Source: Streptomyces olivochromogenes
Lineage (GTDB): Bacteria; Actinomycetota; Actinomycetes; Streptomycetales; Streptomycetaceae
Direction: 5' to 3'
NCBI RefSeq assembly: GCF_021538895.1
Contig: NZ_JADDRL010000018.1
Location: forward strand, 51,532-115,531
Length of the DNA: 64,000 bases
Shown: piece by piece, positions 1 to 9,200 of the stretch
Layout: each line of letters begins with the position of its first letter
How positions within the stretch are numbered: position 1 is the stretch's first letter
Position numbers and translations under genes: made by a program
Notes under the pieces: generated by a model
What the model was told of the DNA's origin: nothing
Database searches by the model: none
What the model saw: the letters and a program-made list of their open reading frames with translations, nothing else

Positions 1-2134
1 CGACGCGGTTGTCCTCCGCGGCGGCCGCCTTGATCCCGGTGGTCAGGAAGGTGCCCACGGCGCCCGCGTCGGTGGCGGCCAGTGCCTCCTGGGCGGCGTT
101 CGCGACGAGCTCCGTGGACACCTTCGCCACGGCCAGGACCGTTTCCCGGTCGTCCTGGTTCTGTGCGATCTGCCGGTCGGCGGCGACCCAGGCCAGGACG
201 TCCTCGTCGGCTCCGGCCAGGGCGTGGTCGGCGGCGTCCCGGCTCCAGGTGCCGATCGTGGTGGAGATCAGGTTCATCGCGGCCTGGCGGCCGACCGAGA
301 CGGCCTGCGCGAGGTCCCCGGCGGCGTAAGCCTTCTCGGCCTTGGCGATGAGGTCCTTGGTCGCGGTGTCCAGGGCGTCGGACTGGGTGGTGGCCCGGCG
401 GGCCTTCTCCCGGTCCTCCGCCTCCGCGCGGGCCATCTCACGCGCCTCGACGAGGGACTGCTCGGTGTCCTCGGCCAGCTTCTGCGCCTCGGAGTCGCGG
501 GCGGCCTTCTCGACGGCCTCGGCGTCCTGGACGGCCTTCACCGCGGCCTCGGCGGCCGTGACCGACTCGCTCGCCCACTTGGTGGCCGTGGCGGCGAACT
601 CGGCCGCCTTGACGGCGCCGTCCGCCGCGGCCTTGGCCGCCTTCGCCGCGTTCTCGGCGTGGGTGGCGGCGGAGTTGGCCGCGTCGCGGGCGGCACGGGC
701 CGCCGTCGCGGCGGTGTTGGCCAGTGACTGGGCGGTGTTCGCGGCGCTGGTGGCGCGGGCCGCCTGCGCGTCGGCCTCGGCGGCGGCGGCCTTGGCCGCG
801 GCCGCCTCGGACTGGGCGGCACCCGAGGCCGCGGCGGCGGTGGCGGCGGCCTGGGCCGCGGCGGCGGAGTCGCGGGCGGCGCCGGCGGCGGCCGAACCGG
901 CCGCGGCCGCCTGGTTGGAGGCGGTCGCCGCCGCGTCGGCGGCCTTGGCGGCCGTACGGGCCTGGGCCGCCGCCTTGTTCGCCCCTTCGGCGGCCAGGCG
1001 GGCAGTCTTGGCCTTGGAGGCGTCCTTCGCCGCGTCGAGGGCGGCGGAGTAGGCGGCGGACGCGGCCCGTCCGGCGGTCGCCGCGGCCTGGGCCGCCGCG
1101 CTGGCGGCGTACGAAGCGCGGCGGGCGGCGGAGTGCGCGGCCGCGGACGCCTGGATGGCGGTGCGGGACGCGGCGGCGGCGCCCTGCGCGGCGGCCGCGG
1201 CCTTGCGGGCCGCCTTGCCGGACTTGGCGACGTCGTCGCGGGCCGCGTCGGCCTCCGCGGCGGCCTTCAGGGCCGCTTCCTTCGCCTTGGCGGCGGCCTC
1301 CTTCGCCTTGCCGGAGGCGGCGACGGCCCGGTCGGAGGTGAGCTGGGCCCGCTTGCCCTCGCGTTCCACGATCGCCACCAGCTGCTCGATGGTGGCGGTC
1401 TCCCGGTCCCGGGCGCGCGCGATGTACTGACCGGTGTTCAGGAACCAGTGGATCGCGGAGGGGCTGCCGTCGTCCAGGGCGCGCTGGGCGTACTTCTTCA
1501 CCTCCGGGGAGGCGGTGGCGAGGATGGTGAAGACCTCGGCCCGCTCGTCCTCGCGCCGGGCGGTGATCTGGCTGTTCAGCAGGAAGTCGGTCAGGGCGTC
1601 GTCGGTGCCGGAGTCGAGGGCCTTCTGCGCCTCGCGCTTCACCCCGGTCCCGCCGCTGTTCATGATGGTCAGGGTGGTGACGCGGAGGTCCTCCAGCTGG
1701 GCGCTCTTGTAGCCGCCGTCCAGGAAGGCCTGGACGGCGTCGTCACCGGCGTCGAGCGCCGCGGCGGCGTCCCGGGCCGTGCCCTTGCCGGTGGCGGGCA
1801 GCGCCTTGAGGAGGGCGAAGCGGTTGTCCTCGGCGGTGGCGCTCGCCAGACCCTCGGCCAGGAAGCGGTCGATGTCGGCGGCGGAGCCGGTCAGTGCCTG
1901 GGTCGCCGCGCTCTTGACGGACCGTCCGCCGATCTTCCACGCGGTGACGACCTTCGCGCGGGCGGTGTCCGGGAGTTGAGGAAGCCGCGGCAGGTCCGAG
2001 GACCCGGCGGAGGCGGAGGCGGAGCCGACGGCGGCCAGGGCACGGGAGGGAGCTGCGAGCGAGACCGCGGTCGCCGCGGTGGCGGCGCCGGCGACGGTGA
2101 GAACTCGGCGCCGGCTCCAGTACGTGGTGTTCAA
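1..2134 (-). CDS. ALF-repeat secreted protein, C-terminus outside window
   Basis: Partial gene; about 711 residues are visible and the reading frame is still open at the window edge. I start it at TTG 2134, preceded by GGGGGA; no ATG or GTG fits nearby. The N-terminus (SRRRVLTVAGAA) looks like a Tat-type signal followed by a hydrophobic Ala-rich stretch. Residues about 55-250 hold several ALF repeats, with the pattern FL..G followed by A..ED.R (for example DRFLAEGL and EDNRFALL). Residues about 255-690 are an almost pure Ala/Lys/Arg/Asp helical or coiled-coil stretch. At the very edge an ALF-type unit reappears (GTFLTTGIKAAAAEDNRV). In Streptomyces, ALF-repeat proteins are often large surface proteins and some end in toxin domains; whether this one does cannot be seen here. 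It is divergent from the gene at 2591. Confidence 0.85.
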   Translation of the reverse strand, partial: MNTTYWSRRRVLTVAGAATAATAVSLAAPSRALAAVGSASASAGSSDLPRLPQLPDTARAKVVTAWKIGGRSVKSAATQALTGSAADIDRFLAEGLASATAEDNRFALLKALPATGKGTARDAAAALDAGDDAVQAFLDGGYKSAQLEDLRVTTLTIMNSGGTGVKREAQKALDSGTDDALTDFLLNSQITARREDERAEVFTILATASPEVKKYAQRALDDGSPSAIHWFLNTGQYIARARDRETATIEQLVAIVEREGKRAQLTSDRAVAASGKAKEAAAKAKEAALKAAAEADAARDDVAKSGKAARKAAAAAQGAAAASRTAIQASAAAHSAARRASYAASAAAQAAATAGRAASAAYSAALDAAKDASKAKTARLAAEGANKAAAQARTAAKAADAAATASNQAAAAGSAAAGAARDSAAAAQAAATAAAASGAAQSEAAAAKAAAAEADAQAARATSAANTAQSLANTAATAARAARDAANSAATHAENAAKAAKAAADGAVKAAEFAATATKWASESVTAAEAAVKAVQDAEAVEKAARDSEAQKLAEDTEQSLVEAREMARAEAEDREKARRATTQSDALDTATKDLIAKAEKAYAAGDLAQAVSVGRQAAMNLISTTIGTWSRDAADHALAGADEDVLAWVAADRQIAQNQDDRETVLAVAKVSTELVANAAQEALAATDAGAVGTFLTTGIKAAAAEDNRV

Positions 2135-2590
2135 GAATCCCCCATGGATCTGCACCCGACGGCGGCACGCCCTGGTCAGGGACGTGTCATCGGGTGCGTC
2201 AGCTGAACATGCGCGGATCGAGGCCGGTGCGAAGCGGGCTGGTCAGGCCCTGAAGCACACGGCGGACGCTGCCGCACGGATCGGCGGCAGGTGATGACGC
2301 GGTGTCGAACTTAAGTTACTCACGTGAAAATTGACCAGCCATCAGTTGCTGGTGATGCCCGTGAGAAACGACACATGACCCTTTTGCCCGGATTCACCCG
2401 GGCAGGGGTGGACATATCAGTGGCGCGCGACAAGCGCGCCTGTTTGAATGCACCGTCCTCAGTGGCCGTCTGACCCACGGTCACACGCCGGATGCCCTCC
2501 CGGCATCCCTCAGGCGTCTCACGGACTCAACCCGCCCTGTTTCTCAAGGGAATTCAGGGAATTCAGGGAACTCTCTCAGGGGGAACATCC
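2135..2590. other. Divergent intergenic region with hairpins and a 9-bp repeat
   Basis: This 456-bp gap separates two divergent secreted-protein genes, and I see no convincing gene in it. It holds a hairpin GGCGCGC-GACAA-GCGCGCC (2422-2440) followed by TGTTT, a second hairpin GGATGCC-N5-GGCATCC (2490-2508), and a dyad CATCA...TGATG near 2339-2356. Just before the ribosome binding site of the downstream gene is a 9-bp tandem repeat (AGGGAATTC twice, then a partial AGGGAAC, about 2548-2572). Promoters for both genes presumably lie here, but I could not place them with confidence. Confidence 0.5.
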
Positions 2591-3133
2591 ATGAATCTCG
2601 CACGGAGAATCATCGCCACAGGTGCGGTCGCCGCGGCCTGCGCGGGCGCGTTCGCCCTCGCGTCCGTCTCCTCGGCCTCCTCCGGCACCGGCCACCACCA
2701 GGCCGCGGCCCGCCACGCCTCCGCCGACCGCGCGACCACGGTCGTCGACGGCGCACCCGGTTACGCGGTCGAGGACTACAACTACCCCGGCGCGGACGCC
2801 ATCAAGGCGCAGAAGGGCATCGTGCTCAAGCGCGGCGACGGCCACATCACGCTCGTCGACTGCGCCTCCGGCACCGGCCTGATGGAGGTGTACTCCCGCA
2901 AGAGCGAGAAGAGCTGCTTCCGCGCCACGGGCCCCTCCGGCTACCTCAGCCTCGAAATCCCCTCCGTCTACGGCGTCAAGGGCGAGGCGGACCACGAGGC
3001 GGACGTGAAGCTCACCACCGACGGCGCGACCCAGAGCATCGACGTCGGCAAGGGCGAATGGAAGGCGGCCGGTGAGGCCGCCGACCCGGACGGACGTGCC
3101 TTCGTCCTGGTCGAGATCCGCACCAGCAAGTAG
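2591..3133 (+). CDS. Small secreted protein of unknown function
   Basis: 180 residues. The ATG at 2591 is preceded by AGGGGGAACATCC, a good ribosome binding site; an in-frame upstream extension would lack a signal peptide. Residues 1-32 (MNLARRIIATGAVAAACAGA, then an Ala/Ser stretch) form a typical Sec signal peptide. The mature part contains two Cys (VDCASG and KSCFRA) that could form a disulfide, and it is rich in charged residues. I recognise no family. It lies 30 bp upstream of the FG-GAP protease-like gene on the same strand, so the two are probably cotranscribed. Confidence 0.75.
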   Translation: MNLARRIIATGAVAAACAGAFALASVSSASSGTGHHQAAARHASADRATTVVDGAPGYAVEDYNYPGADAIKAQKGIVLKRGDGHITLVDCASGTGLMEVYSRKSEKSCFRATGPSGYLSLEIPSVYGVKGEADHEADVKLTTDGATQSIDVGKGEWKAAGEAADPDGRAFVLVEIRTSK

Positions 3134-3163
3134 CCGACACACGGGGAAGACGACCACACCACC

Positions 3164-5347
3164 ATGACCACAACCCGCAGGCGCGGCACCGCGCTCGCAG
3201 CCCTCGTGACCGCCGCCGTCATCGGCGCTCCCGCCCTCGGCGCGCATGCCGTGACCGGCAAGCCCGAGACCGACACCGCCCACGCCTTCACCGCCCGCCT
3301 CGACATCGGCGCCGGCACCAAGGCGTGTTCCGCGACCCTGATCGCCCCCCAGTGGCTGGCCACCGCCGCCTCCTGCTTCGCGGACAACCCCGCCGCCTCG
3401 GTCAAGATCCCGGCCGGGGCACCGAAGCTGAAGACGACGGCCACCATCGGCCGCACCGACCTGACCACCACCGCCGGCGTCGTCCGCGACGTGGTGCAGC
3501 TCGTCCCCCGGGACGACCGCGACCTGGTCCTGGCCCGGCTCTCCGCGCCCGTCGCCGACATCGGCCTGCCCGGCATCGCCACCGCGGCGCCCGCCAAGGA
3601 CGCGGCCGTGTCGGTCACCGGCTACGGCCGCACCAAGGACGAGTGGGCGCCGCTGAAGCTCCACGGCGAGACGTTCCAGGTCGACCAGGTCAACAGCACC
3701 GACTTCGCCGTCCACGGCACCTCCGGCGCGGCCATCTGCGCCGGCGACTCGGGCGCGCCCGTGTTCACCTCCGCCGGCCTGCTCGGCATCGCCTCCCGCT
3801 CCGACCAGGGCGGCTGCCTCGGCACCGACCCGGCGCAGACCTCCACCAACGGTGTCGTCACCCGTACCGACGACATCGCCGCCTGGGTCAAGTCCACCGT
3901 CGAGTCGGCCCCGTTCGCTGACTTCAACGGCGACGGCGTCGAGGACATCGCCGTGGGCGACCCCAAGGCCACCGTCGGCCAGTACACCGAGGCCGGTGCC
4001 GTCCACGTCGTCTACGGCGGCGGCAAGGGCACCGCCCAGCTCGACCAGAGCCTGGACTCCGTGCCCGGCGACGCGGAGACGGGCGACCGCTTCGGCTACG
4101 CCCTGGCCACCGTCGACTACAACAAGGACGGCTACACCGACCTCGCCGTCTCCAGCCCGTACGACGACGCCGGCTCCATCGCGGACGTCGGCATGGTCTC
4201 CGTCATCTACGGCTCCCCGGCCGGCCTGGGCAAGGGGCGCGCACCCGACAACTACGCGCAGGGCGAGGGCACCGGCGCCCTGAAGGACGCCGGGAAGGAG
4301 AAGGGCGACCTGCTCGGCTATGCCCTCGCCGCCGGGATCACCCGCGACAACGAGCCGTACCTCGTGATCGGCGACCCGGGCGAGGACGTCGGCTCCGTCA
4401 CCGACGCGGGCTCGGTGGTGTACGTGCACGGCAACACCAACCTCTTCCTCTCCCAGGGCGCAGGCCTGCCCGGCTCCCCCGAGGCCGGGGACAAGGTGGG
4501 CACCGCGGTGGCGGCGGACAAGACCAACATCGTCGTCGGCATGCCGGGCGCGAACATCGGCGGCAAGCCCGGCGCGGGCTCCGTCGCCGTCCTGACCCAC
4601 AACCTGGGCCCGAACTTCAAGCCGGTCGTGCGCGCGCACCTGGACCAGGACAGCGACAAGATCACCGGCGGCGCGGAGAAGGGAGACGCATTCGGCCAGT
4701 CCGTCGCGATCATCCCGAAGGGCACGAACAACGACTCGGTCATCGCCGTGGGCGTGCCGGGTGAGTCGATCGTCGCGGCCAACGGCACGACGAACGTGGC
4801 CAACGCGGGCGCCGTCTACACCTTCGACTTCCCGGCCAGGAGCGACTGGTCGCAGCTGAAGGTCATCCACCAGGACCAGCCGAACGTGGACGGCTCCATC
4901 GAGACCGGGGACCGCTTCGGCGAGACGGTCGCCGCCATCAACCTCGCCCCCGAAAAGGCCTCGCCGTCCTGGGCCGACATGCAGCTCGCGGTCGGCGTTC
5001 CGGGCGAGTCCCAGGGCACCGCGGCCGGCGCGGGCGCCGTGCAGACCTTCTCCCTGCTGACCGCCCCCGGCGACCACAGCAACGTCCTGCGCGCCGGCTA
5101 CAACAAGGTGCCGGGCACACCGGGCGCGAACCAGCACATGGGCCAGGTGATCGCCCTGTCGCCGACGCACGTCTACATCGGCATGCCGAACGGGCCGCAG
5201 GCCGGCGGCGCGGTCTACGAGGTGCCGTGGAACAACCTCGCCTCGTACACCACGAACGCCGACACGGACGGGGACGTCACGGTGCTCCGGCCGGGCACGG
5301 GCGGCATCCCGTCCGGCGGCAAGGCCTTCGGATCGGCCGTCCGGTGA
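3164..5347 (+). CDS. Trypsin-fold (S1) protein fused to FG-GAP repeats; catalytic His replaced
   Basis: 727 residues with a Sec signal peptide (residues 1-30). Residues about 40-245 resemble an S1 trypsin-like domain: the Asp region is DRDLVLARL (Asp120) and the serine loop is AICAGDSGAPV (Ser196). The motif that should read TAAHC reads TAASC (residues 67-71), so the general-base His is a Ser. Residues about 250-725 carry FG-GAP/VCBS repeats with calcium-type DFNGDGVEDIAVGD motifs, predicting a beta-propeller. A secreted calcium-binding adhesion or recognition protein with a non-canonical or dead protease domain is the likeliest role. Similar S1/FG-GAP fusions occur across Streptomyces. It follows the gene at 2591 by 30 bp. 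Confidence 0.85.
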   Translation: MTTTRRRGTALAALVTAAVIGAPALGAHAVTGKPETDTAHAFTARLDIGAGTKACSATLIAPQWLATAASCFADNPAASVKIPAGAPKLKTTATIGRTDLTTTAGVVRDVVQLVPRDDRDLVLARLSAPVADIGLPGIATAAPAKDAAVSVTGYGRTKDEWAPLKLHGETFQVDQVNSTDFAVHGTSGAAICAGDSGAPVFTSAGLLGIASRSDQGGCLGTDPAQTSTNGVVTRTDDIAAWVKSTVESAPFADFNGDGVEDIAVGDPKATVGQYTEAGAVHVVYGGGKGTAQLDQSLDSVPGDAETGDRFGYALATVDYNKDGYTDLAVSSPYDDAGSIADVGMVSVIYGSPAGLGKGRAPDNYAQGEGTGALKDAGKEKGDLLGYALAAGITRDNEPYLVIGDPGEDVGSVTDAGSVVYVHGNTNLFLSQGAGLPGSPEAGDKVGTAVAADKTNIVVGMPGANIGGKPGAGSVAVLTHNLGPNFKPVVRAHLDQDSDKITGGAEKGDAFGQSVAIIPKGTNNDSVIAVGVPGESIVAANGTTNVANAGAVYTFDFPARSDWSQLKVIHQDQPNVDGSIETGDRFGETVAAINLAPEKASPSWADMQLAVGVPGESQGTAAGAGAVQTFSLLTAPGDHSNVLRAGYNKVPGTPGANQHMGQVIALSPTHVYIGMPNGPQAGGAVYEVPWNNLASYTTNADTDGDVTVLRPGTGGIPSGGKAFGSAVR

Positions 5348-5380
5348 CCTGCTGACCCGCACGACGACGGGTCGTACGAA

Positions 5381-5415
5381 CTCCCCGCTCACGTGCGTGC
5401 CGCGTGAGCGGGGAG
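5381..5415. terminator. Hairpin terminator after the FG-GAP protease-like gene
   Basis: Perfect 13-bp stem (CTCCCCGCTCACG and its complement) with a 9-nt loop, 34 bp after the stop at 5347. There is no T-run, as is common for Streptomyces terminators. Confidence 0.7.
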
Positions 5416-5557
5416 GTCCCGCCGAGCAGAGAAGGCGTGGGTCCTCCAGTCGAAGATCCACGCCGTGCGCGTGCCACCGGTCTCGTCGCGGCGAGTTGTC
5501 TTGATCACACAGTGGGCCGTTGCTAAGCCTTGGGCACTCGACTCCAGGGAGCACGTT

Positions 5558-6949
5558 GTGCATCAAGAGCCCCCGCTTCCCTTTCCCCCACGTTCACGAG
5601 TCCGGGCATTCATCTGCGGCGTCGCGGCCGTCGCCCTCGTGACACTCACCGCCGCGGCAAGTCCCCCCGACCCGGCCCCCCGGACCGCCGCGGACCCGGC
5701 AGCCGTGGTCCGCGAGTGGAACGCCATCGCCACCGACACGATCAAGACCAGCCTCGGCCCACGCCCCTCCGGGCAGGCAGCGATCTGGGAGGGATTCGTC
5801 TCCGTCGCCGTCTACAACGCCGTGGTGGGGATCGAGGGCGGCTACGCCCTGTACAAGTGGAACGAGCACGGTCCGGCCACGGCATCCTCCGCGGCGGCCG
5901 CCGCCACCGCGGCCCATGACGTGCTGGTCGCCTACTTCCCCGCCTTCCAGCAGCAGCTGGACACCGCCTACGCCGACTCGCTCGCCGCCCTCCCGGCCGG
6001 TCAGGCCACGGACCAAGGCGTGGACTACGGAAGGCGCGCCGCCGCCCGCATCATCGAACTCAGGGAAGGGGACGGCCGGTTCGCGAACCTTCCGTTCACC
6101 GCTTCCCCGGCACCGGGAGTCTGGCGGCCCACCCCGCCCGCGTTCCAGCCCTTCATCGACACCTGGCTCGCCACGCTCCGCCCCCTCCTGCTCGCCTCCC
6201 CGCAGCAGTTCCGCCCCGGCGGGCCACGCGCCCTCTCCTCGGCCGCTTACGCCAAGGATTTCCTGGAACTGAAGTCCATGGGCGCGAAGACCGGCTCGGG
6301 CAGGAGCCCGCAGCAGACCGAGACCGCCCTCTTCTTCAGCGGCAACCTGGTCGCACAGGTCCAGGCAGCCGTACGGGACCACGCCGCCCGCCACCAGCTC
6401 GGCGTCGCCGAGACGGCCCGGCTGTTCGCCGCGGTGAACGCGTCGGCGACCGACGCCGTCGTCACCGCGTGGGACGCCAAGTTCCACTACGGCTCCTGGC
6501 GGCCGATCACCGCCATCCGCCTCGCCGACACCGACGGCAACCCCGCGACGACGGCGGACCCGGCCTGGGAGCCGCTGCTCGTCACCCCACCGCACCCCGA
6601 CTACATCGCCGGTCACACGACCGTCGCCGCCGCTGTGGCACGTGCCCTGACCGACGCCCTCGGCACCTCGCACATCGATCTCAACGTCCCCTCCGAGGTC
6701 ACCGGCACCACGCGGTTCTACGATTCCGCCGACGCCCTCAACCGGGACATGGTCGACGCCCGAGTGTGGGGCGGCGTCCACTCCCGCACGGCGGACGTGG
6801 ACGGCTGCCGGGCCGGCGCCCGCGTGGCCGCCTGGGCGCTGGACCACTACTTCCAGCCGGTCGGCGACGACAACACCCAGCGGTCCCCGTCGGCACGAAC
6901 GGCCCAGGACGGGCGCGTCGAGCCGTTGTGCGACGAAGACACCGACTGA
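5558..6949 (+). CDS. Vanadium-dependent haloperoxidase/PAP2-family secreted protein
   Basis: 463 residues from GTG 5558, which has AGGGAG 6 nt upstream; the frame stays open further upstream but has no better start. Residues about 10-40 form a signal peptide (AFICGVAAVALVTLTAAA). The fold is identified by vanadate/phosphate-site motifs: K308 and R315 in DAKFHYGSWRP, G352-H353 in DYIAGHT, R402 and H408 in ARVWGGVHSR. The spacing R-x5-H and K-x6-R matches vanadium chloroperoxidase. The Ser that normally precedes Gly-His in the SGH motif is Ala351. It may be a secreted phosphatase or peroxidase; substrate unknown. The gene stands alone, convergent with the multicopper oxidase gene. Confidence 0.85.
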   Translation: MHQEPPLPFPPRSRVRAFICGVAAVALVTLTAAASPPDPAPRTAADPAAVVREWNAIATDTIKTSLGPRPSGQAAIWEGFVSVAVYNAVVGIEGGYALYKWNEHGPATASSAAAAATAAHDVLVAYFPAFQQQLDTAYADSLAALPAGQATDQGVDYGRRAAARIIELREGDGRFANLPFTASPAPGVWRPTPPAFQPFIDTWLATLRPLLLASPQQFRPGGPRALSSAAYAKDFLELKSMGAKTGSGRSPQQTETALFFSGNLVAQVQAAVRDHAARHQLGVAETARLFAAVNASATDAVVTAWDAKFHYGSWRPITAIRLADTDGNPATTADPAWEPLLVTPPHPDYIAGHTTVAAAVARALTDALGTSHIDLNVPSEVTGTTRFYDSADALNRDMVDARVWGGVHSRTADVDGCRAGARVAAWALDHYFQPVGDDNTQRSPSARTAQDGRVEPLCDEDTD

Positions 6950-7000
6950 ACCACGGAGCCGATGAACGGGACGTCGATACGAGTGGCGTCCCCGAAGACC

Positions 7001-7040
7001 CGCGACGGCCCCGGACCGATCTCGGTCCGGGGCCGTCGCG
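7001..7040. terminator. Bidirectional terminator, 19-bp perfect stem
   Basis: Arms at 7001-7019 and 7022-7040 are perfect complements (begins CGCGACGGCCCCGG), with a 2-nt nominal loop. It lies between two convergent genes ending at 6949 and 7056, so it probably serves both. Confidence 0.85.
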
Positions 7041-7055
7041 GCGGGCGGGAGTCCC

Positions 7056-9008
7056 TCAGCTGTGCATGGTCTTGGAGCCGTGCTCCTTCGCCGGGTGCTC
7101 CTTCGTCGGGTGCTCCTGCTCCGAATGCCGGACGATCGTCCAGGGGCGCATCAGGTCGTCGTCCTCGTGTTCGAGGAGGTGGCAGTGATGGATGTACGTC
7201 GCCGGGAGCGTGGCGCCGCTGCCCGGGATCGACGCGATCTCATCCGTCGGCGGGATGAATTCCTGGATGATGATTCTGGTCACCATCTGCGCAGGGGCCT
7301 TGACCGTGTCCTTGTAGGACAGCGCCTCGTCCGGGTCCGGTGGAATCGGTGGGCCGGTGAAGTAGTTGGCCAGCACCGGGTAGTCCTCCGGTTTGCGGCC
7401 ACCGTAGATCCACTTTTCGTAGTCCTCCTGATAGCGGGCCGCGTCGATCGGCTGCCTGTTCAGGACCTGGAAGTTGACGAGGTGGACGTGCATCGGGTGG
7501 GCGTCGTGGTTGGGGTTGATGTACTCCCAGATCTCGGTCGAGCCCTCCTTGATGAAGTCCTGGGACGGTGCCATGTACGGCACCGCGTTCAACGTCATCG
7601 TCCTGAAGAGCTTGTGCTGGTACACGACCCATTCCCGCCGACGGGTGTGCGGTTTCGGCTTGATGGGCGGGACCGACTGCAGCTTGAGTTTCTCGGGCGG
7701 CGTCGTCCTGTCCCCACCACCGGACAGTGGTTTGATGACCCGGAATCTCATGATGTCCGCGATTTCCGGGCCGCAGCCGGGGATGCCGGGGAAGTGGACC
7801 TGCGTTCCCGGGTAGTTCGTCAAGGTGACTTCACTGCCCTTCACCTTGCTGAAGTCGACGATCAGGTCGTACCGCTCGGCCGGACTGATCAGGAAGTCCA
7901 GCATCTGTAGCGGAGCACGGAAGCCGCCGTCCGTGCCGATCAGCCAGAACGGCAGTTGCGGCTGAAGCAGTACCTTTCTGGGAACGTCGAACCTCAGCCG
8001 CCAGAAACGCTCGTTCGAAGCGTTGAGAACGCGCAGTCGGTAGCGTCGCGGCTCGACGTCCAGGTAGGGGTACGCCTTCCCGTTGACGACCGGGGTGTCC
8101 TCACCTTCCCGGTCGACCATGGTGTAGGCGAGCTTGCCGTCCGCCTTGAAGGTCCGGTCCTGCAGGATGAGGGGGACCTCGAATTCGCCTCGCGGCAGCC
8201 CGAGCCGCTCGTCGGCGGGGTCACGAATGAAGTAGAGACCGGCAAGGCCCGCATAGACGTTGAGAGCGCTCATCCCCATGGCGTGATCGTGATACCAGAG
8301 CATGCACGAATGGTCGTGGTTGGTGTAGCCGTAGATCGCCTCGTTGGGCTTCACACGGCCCGGGTCCAAGGTGGTGTAGCCCTCGGCATGGAAGCCCTTC
8401 GGGCTGAACGCCTGCAGCGGCAGGCCGTCGGACTGTGGTGCCGTGTAACCGCCGTGCTGGTGTACGACGTTCCACACGTCGATGTTCTCGGGAAAGGGCT
8501 GGACGGGCTTGTAGGGAGGCGGAGGGTCCGGAAAGACCAGGGCGTTCCCGTTACGAATCGCCAGGATCACGTCCTGGAACATGTGGGTGGTCGGCAGCTC
8601 GTTGCGGTACTTGACGACCGTCGGGTGGTCCCTGGTCGTGTTGAGGGTCGGCCCGAGATAGCCCATGCCGATCGGCTTGTGAGGATCGTTCGGGTTCGCG
8701 GCCCAGTAACCCCACACCGGTGACGGCCCGAGATCCCGGTGGAACTGCCACGTGCCCTGACGCATCGTGAACTCGTAGTAGTCGGCGCCCGGATATTCAG
8801 AAGGATCCGGGATGGCTGCCGGCGGCCTGGGCAGTGGATCGACGAACCTCTCCAGCGGAGGGGTGTTCGGCGTCCCCGCGGGGTCCTCGCACCCTGCCGG
8901 CGGGTGGTGCGCCGTCGCCGCGTACGCCCGCGTTCCCGGACCGCCCTGCGGAAGCATGGCCGCGGCGCCCGCGGCACCGGCCCCGAGGAATTTCCTTCGC
9001 TCGATCAT
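7056..9008 (-). CDS. Multicopper oxidase (CotA/phenoxazinone synthase-like), Tat-exported
   Basis: 650 residues. The N-terminus MIERRKFLGAG is a twin-arginine signal, fitting export of a folded copper enzyme. All four copper motifs are present: HQHG (183-186), WYHDH (238-242), HPMHVH (504-509) and HHCHLLEHEDDDLM (607-620), including the T1 Cys609 and axial Met620. The architecture of three cupredoxin domains and the HLLEHED ending resemble spore-coat CotA, bilirubin oxidase and phenoxazinone synthase. It should oxidise phenols, aminophenols or metals with reduction of O2 to water. The tail is His/Lys/Glu-rich (EHPTKEHPAKEH), possibly metal-binding. The start has GGGAGG upstream. It is monocistronic, ending at the shared terminator. 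Confidence 0.92.
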   Translation of the reverse strand: MIERRKFLGAGAAGAAAMLPQGGPGTRAYAATAHHPPAGCEDPAGTPNTPPLERFVDPLPRPPAAIPDPSEYPGADYYEFTMRQGTWQFHRDLGPSPVWGYWAANPNDPHKPIGMGYLGPTLNTTRDHPTVVKYRNELPTTHMFQDVILAIRNGNALVFPDPPPPYKPVQPFPENIDVWNVVHQHGGYTAPQSDGLPLQAFSPKGFHAEGYTTLDPGRVKPNEAIYGYTNHDHSCMLWYHDHAMGMSALNVYAGLAGLYFIRDPADERLGLPRGEFEVPLILQDRTFKADGKLAYTMVDREGEDTPVVNGKAYPYLDVEPRRYRLRVLNASNERFWRLRFDVPRKVLLQPQLPFWLIGTDGGFRAPLQMLDFLISPAERYDLIVDFSKVKGSEVTLTNYPGTQVHFPGIPGCGPEIADIMRFRVIKPLSGGGDRTTPPEKLKLQSVPPIKPKPHTRRREWVVYQHKLFRTMTLNAVPYMAPSQDFIKEGSTEIWEYINPNHDAHPMHVHLVNFQVLNRQPIDAARYQEDYEKWIYGGRKPEDYPVLANYFTGPPIPPDPDEALSYKDTVKAPAQMVTRIIIQEFIPPTDEIASIPGSGATLPATYIHHCHLLEHEDDDLMRPWTIVRHSEQEHPTKEHPAKEHGSKTMHS

Positions 9009-9200
9009 CGTCTCCAGCCTCCCGTTGCCTCACGTGACGTGAAAGGGATACAGGGCTGGTTCAGAACGCTGCCGCAGCACGCCGGTCCGGTCCGGGAAAG
9101 CCACTCATTGAGGCGATCTCAACAGCAATTCGACGGGCACCGGAATTGGAACCCCATTATTCAGAATTGAAACCCGATTATTGCCGCCCCGGGCCGCCGA

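Noticed and set aside
9..2206. Several plus-strand frames at the left edge
   Set aside because: The minus-strand frame shows ALF repeats and a Tat-like N-terminus over the whole region; plus-strand products are Gly/Arg- or Ala/Ser-rich shadows.
2576..5566. 996-codon open frame on the minus strand
   Set aside because: It lies opposite the secreted protein and S1/FG-GAP genes, which have signal peptides, RBSs and recognisable repeats. Long antisense frames are common in very GC-rich DNA.
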